In this document: piece by piece, positions 1-64,000 of the stretch
Layout: each line of letters starts with the position of its first letter
How positions within the stretch are numbered: position 1 is the first letter of the stretch
Assembly: GCA_030674185.1 (NCBI GenBank)
Contig: CM060307.1
Span: forward strand, 56,026,481-56,090,480
Direction: 5' to 3'
Source of the DNA: Monoplex corrugatus
Taxonomy: Eukaryota; Mollusca; Gastropoda; Littorinimorpha; Ranellidae
Length of the DNA stretch: 64,000 nucleotides
The notes under the pieces: model-generated
Told to the model about the DNA's origin: nothing
Database searches by the model: none
Seen by the model: the letters and a program-made list of their open reading frames with translations, nothing else
Translations under genes and position numbers: made by a program

Positions 1-92
1 TGTATCGACATGTTTGTGCTTACCATTTCTCCCCCCCTCGGGTGTGTACGCACGCAGAATATCAAATGTGCACGTTAAGGATTTTGTAAGTT
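1..92 (+). repeat. SINE body fragment
   Basis: The stretch with GTGTGTACGCACGCAGAAT and a following ATCAAAT-TGCACGTTA resembles the body of the SINE at 22105-22420. It is cut by the window edge. Similar bodies are, from memory, common in caenogastropod genomes. Confidence 0.55.
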
Positions 93-506
93 ATTGTTAT
101 TGTTCTTGTTATTTTTTCTCTGTTTTCTTTTTTTTAGGATCATCGCACTCAGGGATGTTGCCTTTGCGCTAACCTTCCCCCATTTTTTTTCGTCCCATTT
201 TCTGCGCCACCTTAATGGGCACAGAAGCTGGCGCAGATTTTTTTTTTACAATGCGATGATAATGATGTCGATAAAGATGATAATCATGATGCTATAGAGT
301 TCCATCTAGGATTGAGACTGCATGACAGGGCTGTACTCTACGCTTACTATCATAACATATCCTGACGTCAACCAGGCCCGAGAGATAAAGACACCTGCGG
401 TGCTGGTCAGAAGATTTAAGCAACACCCCCAATGACGCATCCGTGAAATAGATGACACTCAACTGTGTGGTCCCAGTCTTCCCAATGAGCCCAGAGCACG
501 CCCAAC

Positions 507-1075
507 TGTGGTTACTGTTTTTGTTATTTAAAGTCCAGCCGACTGCGCAGTGCCATATCATGGCAATCACCATCTCAAAAGGTACATCATACCTCACTGG
601 GGAAAAACACATGGAAAGGAAAATTAAGTACACATATCAATGCATTTGCACACATAATCTAAGGATATGCCCATGGCGTTGACCACTCCGTCCAGTTTAT
701 CACCAAGGGATTTATAAAATCAAACTTGAATACAAACACAACATAACTAAGGACACTAAAACAGGCCTAAATTCCGTAAAACTGCTTCTGCACATCCCAT
801 TTCCTTAGAGCGAAAAAATGCACTAAACACATGTAACCAACTATCAATCCTAAGAGAGAGTATGTAAGGCTTTATTGAACACATATCGGAAAACGGACCA
901 GCAAGGCAGAAAATGATGGGAAGAAATAGGAAGAAATGACAGAAAGCAAAGGAGCAAGACAGAAACAAAGACAGTGACAGAAAAGAGGATATTTCGAGTA
1001 CAGAATTTCCAGAAAGTGGAGATACTATTCATTCTGAAAGAATCTCCGGCATTCCTACAGAGGAGGTCTTGCAAG
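507..1075 (-). repeat. Dispersed repeat family X, copy 1
   Basis: Roughly 550 bp are shared with 6350-6885 (same orientation) and 26692-27260 (opposite). Shared landmarks include the TAACAG-like end beside TTTAAACAAAAAT, ATTGATATGTGTACTTAAT, and a GGAAATTCTG block (all read on the minus strand). No coding domain is recognised; a LINE 3' region is possible. Confidence 0.65.
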
Positions 1076-1094
1076 TCATGTCAGAGTCTGATGG

Positions 1095-1170
1095 CTCATG
1101 GAAACATGAAAACACCTAGCTTGTACGCCAATCGAAGACGGATGATGCAGACTGTGCAGCAATATAATGC
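1095..1170 (+). repeat. SINE 3' body fragment
   Basis: The segment GGAAACATGAAAACACC with a following GCAGACTGTGCAGC matches the SINE body at 15600-15660. It is probably a truncated copy. The rest of 1171-1617 shows nothing I recognise. Confidence 0.45.
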
Positions 1171-1617
1171 CCACACAGTTAGTACAGAACAACGTGGGTG
1201 CACGCATCCGAAAACAATCGGACAGTTTCAAAAAAGAAAGTTTCTTTCAGGGGTGGGGACGGCGAAACAACCAGGAAGATAAGGCGGGCATTTCTTTTAT
1301 AATGCTTACCTCTGTTTTTGGCGAGAACGGGCATATCGCCTCAGGTGAGATTGACTGATTTCATCTCCATGTTCCGCCTTTTCATCTAACTCTTCTTGTT
1401 GGGATCTAGTGCAGTATCTAGTCTACGGATCGTGACATTAAAAGGCTGGAACCATAGCAAAGCCAGCTCAGAGTCCTTTACATATGATGGATGTCAATGG
1501 CTGTTGTCTTGGCTGGCTGTTTCTGACTGCTCGTTGGGCATCAAGTCACTTCAGTGAATGCCAAGGCTAAGGCTCTTGTGCAGACACTTGGAGTTTTGTG
1601 CCCGTTGTTTTGCTTTG

Positions 1618-1830
1618 TATTTGGTTTAATTTTTACGTCGGCACCCATTATAGGTGATTTATTTGGTTTAATTTTGACGTCGGCACCCACCATAGGTGAT
1701 TTATTTGGTTTAATTTTGACGTCGGCACCCACCATAGGTGATTCATTTGGTTTAATTTTTACGTCGGCACCCACTATAGGTGATTTGTTTAGTTTAATTT
1801 TTACGTCGGCACCCACCATATGTGATATGG
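1618..1830 (+). repeat. 42-bp tandem repeat, 5 copies
   Basis: The unit contains TTTACGTCGGCACCCA and TAGGTGATTTATTTGG and recurs at 42-bp spacing with single-base variants. Because 42 is a multiple of three, frames stay open on both strands; this is a side effect, not a gene. Confidence 0.85.
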
Positions 1831-1954
1831 CCGACGGGGATTACATCCCAGGAAAGTGCGGGAAGGAGGACTTATCTAAACCCATAATGACACCACCAGA
1901 ACAACAATGATGTTCAGATGGGATGGTGAGAAAGCCATTTTTAATGTAGCAAAC

Positions 1955-2030
1955 CCTGGGATTCGAACCCACAACTATTAACATGTGAATCTGACGCTCA
2001 ACCAACTGAGCTACTGAGGCCCCATTGTTT
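1955..2030 (-). repeat. tRNA-derived SINE head (tRNA-like)
   Basis: On the minus strand an A box (TAGCTCAGTTGGTTGAGC) and B box (GGTTCGAATCC) are well placed, and the D stem GCTC/GAGC pairs. The acceptor and anticodon stems pair poorly, so this is a SINE head or tRNA pseudogene, not a functional tRNA. Confidence 0.6.
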
Positions 2031-2384
2031 TGATTTGCATAGCACTTTGATATGACACTGGAGGTTTAGAAGCAAAGTCTCAGTTTCATTGACACTTGAT
2101 TTTGGTGTAGGCTTTTTTTTCTCTCAAAATGGTTGAAGGTTGCGGACTCTTTTCCAATCCTACAACTTAGTTTGTGGCCACATTATCTGTAGTAGGTGTA
2201 ACTTACAAACTACATGCAAGTCTTCAACGAGAAAATCTTGTCATGATTTACAAAGGCGTATGGGCAACTCTTACATGTATGTCCTTTGCCAGCATGTTAT
2301 TTGGTTTTTAGTACTAGTGGTAAGGCCAAAGAGACCTAGGTGCTCGCTGATTGAGTTGATCAGGTCTTCAAAGTTTTGGGCATT

Positions 2385-2655
2385 GTTTGCTCATCGTCAT
2401 CATCATGTGCCGTGCTGCATGGCGTTGGCGATCATGGCCCTCCATATGCATCTATCCCTTGTCGCCGCAAGCACATTTTCCATCCCCTCTGTCTTCAACC
2501 ACCCTGCAAGTCCGTCCAATATTTTCTCCCTGGGTCTACCAGGTGTTCTTTTTCCCTCCAGCTTTCCTGTTGTGACCAGGTGCTCTAATTCCCCTTTCCT
2601 CGTAAAATGGCATATAAATGTTGCTTGTCTTTTTCTGGTCTTCCTTACTATTTGC
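2385..2655 (-). mobile_element. LINE family A, 3'-end fragment
   Basis: The minus strand carries the C-terminal text ending in M-I-A-N-A-M-x-x-G-T followed by a short ATG-repeat tail, the same 3' end seen at 11640-11808, 40303-40580, 42048-42368 and 59690-60290. It is heavily 5'-truncated and abuts a tRNA-like SINE at 2700. Confidence 0.75.
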
Positions 2656-2699
2656 TAGCACAGCAGAATGGCTTGCAAAGTCTGGCAAGGATATTGAGA

Positions 2700-2778
2700 G
2701 GACCGATGGGATTCGAACCCACAATCTTCCAGTCAACAGTCCCTTGCACTAACCACTGTAGGCCACCAAGGCGACTGG
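2700..2778 (-). repeat. tRNA-derived SINE head
   Basis: The minus strand has a B box (GGTTCGAATCCC) and an A-box-like CTACAGTGGTTAGTGC about 40 bp upstream. It lies only 35 bp before exon 1, so part of the exon 1 acceptor region is SINE-derived. Confidence 0.6.
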
Positions 2779-2812
2779 TCTCCTTACACATGCTTTTCAT
2801 CGTCCATCACAG

Positions 2813-63910
<61,098 letters not shown>

Positions 63911-64000
63911 GTAAGTACACATTTTGAAATACATGGACTCTTAACAGAAATAAGTATGTTTTAACCTGTCGTCAACAGAATGAATAAATTGCAAGCAGCC

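Noticed and set aside
1955..2030. Functional tRNA gene on the minus strand
   Set aside because: A and B boxes are good and the D stem pairs, but acceptor and anticodon stems do not; best read as a SINE head.

Overview
This is eukaryotic genomic DNA with no bacterial or phage features. It is AT-leaning, full of CA/GT, GATA, ATC and CT microsatellites, minisatellites, tRNA-derived SINEs and decayed LINEs. SINE bodies near 1-92, 15120-15680, 22105-22420 and 41120 look like short repeats I associate with caenogastropod snail genomes (Littorina-like). I infer a marine gastropod; this is recognition from memory, not a search.

The only host gene I can support is one large plus-strand gene that crosses the whole window and is open at both ends. 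I find 26 exons between 2813 and 63910. Each has an acceptor AG and donor GT, and intron phases match at all 25 junctions. Together they encode about 1390 residues (about 4.17 kb coding in 61 kb). Domain order is D1 (VWD1-C8-TIL-E, exons 1-8), D2 (VWD2, a shortened C8, TIL-E, exons 8-13), D' (TIL'-E', exons 13-15), D3 (VWD3-C8-TIL-E, exons 16-23), then four LDLa repeats (exons 23-25) and a 12-nt Thr/Pro microexon (exon 26). The D1-D2-D'-D3 block is the assembly of von Willebrand factor, gel-forming mucins, otogelin and SCO-spondin. LDLa repeats directly after D3 point most to a SCO-spondin-like secreted matrix protein. Signal peptide, any EMI domain, the remaining LDLa/TSP1 repeats and the C-terminus lie outside.

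Layout: 1-2812 is upstream intron or flank with SINE/LINE debris. 2813-20002 holds D1 exons, a piggyBac deletion derivative (4074-4859), nested LINEs (9965-11808) and a piggyBac transposase fossil (12905-13400). 22659-38802 holds D2 exons, a hAT-like TIR element, a 0.7-kb polypyrimidine tract, a 0.7-kb ATCT array, a 2-kb 25-bp minisatellite, a 24-bp minisatellite, a TIR element at 35484-36093, and a minus-strand LINE with a restriction-like endonuclease domain followed by a tRNA-like sequence and poly(A). 43213-53147 holds D' and D3 exons plus a 58-bp satellite. 53230-55560 is a 39-bp minisatellite with a splice-acceptor-like motif in each unit. 56288-63910 holds the TIL3, LDLa and microexon exons and two foldback elements with target-site duplications.

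The more unusual signals are: seven copies of a TTAA-bounded palindromic repeat beside piggyBac fossils; a 34-bp triplication of the splice acceptor of exon 11; exon 4 embedded in GT/CT/CA repeats; a missing half of the second C8 domain; and two foldback insertions with different target-site duplications. No rRNA gene, functional tRNA gene, CRISPR array or complete autonomous transposon was seen.
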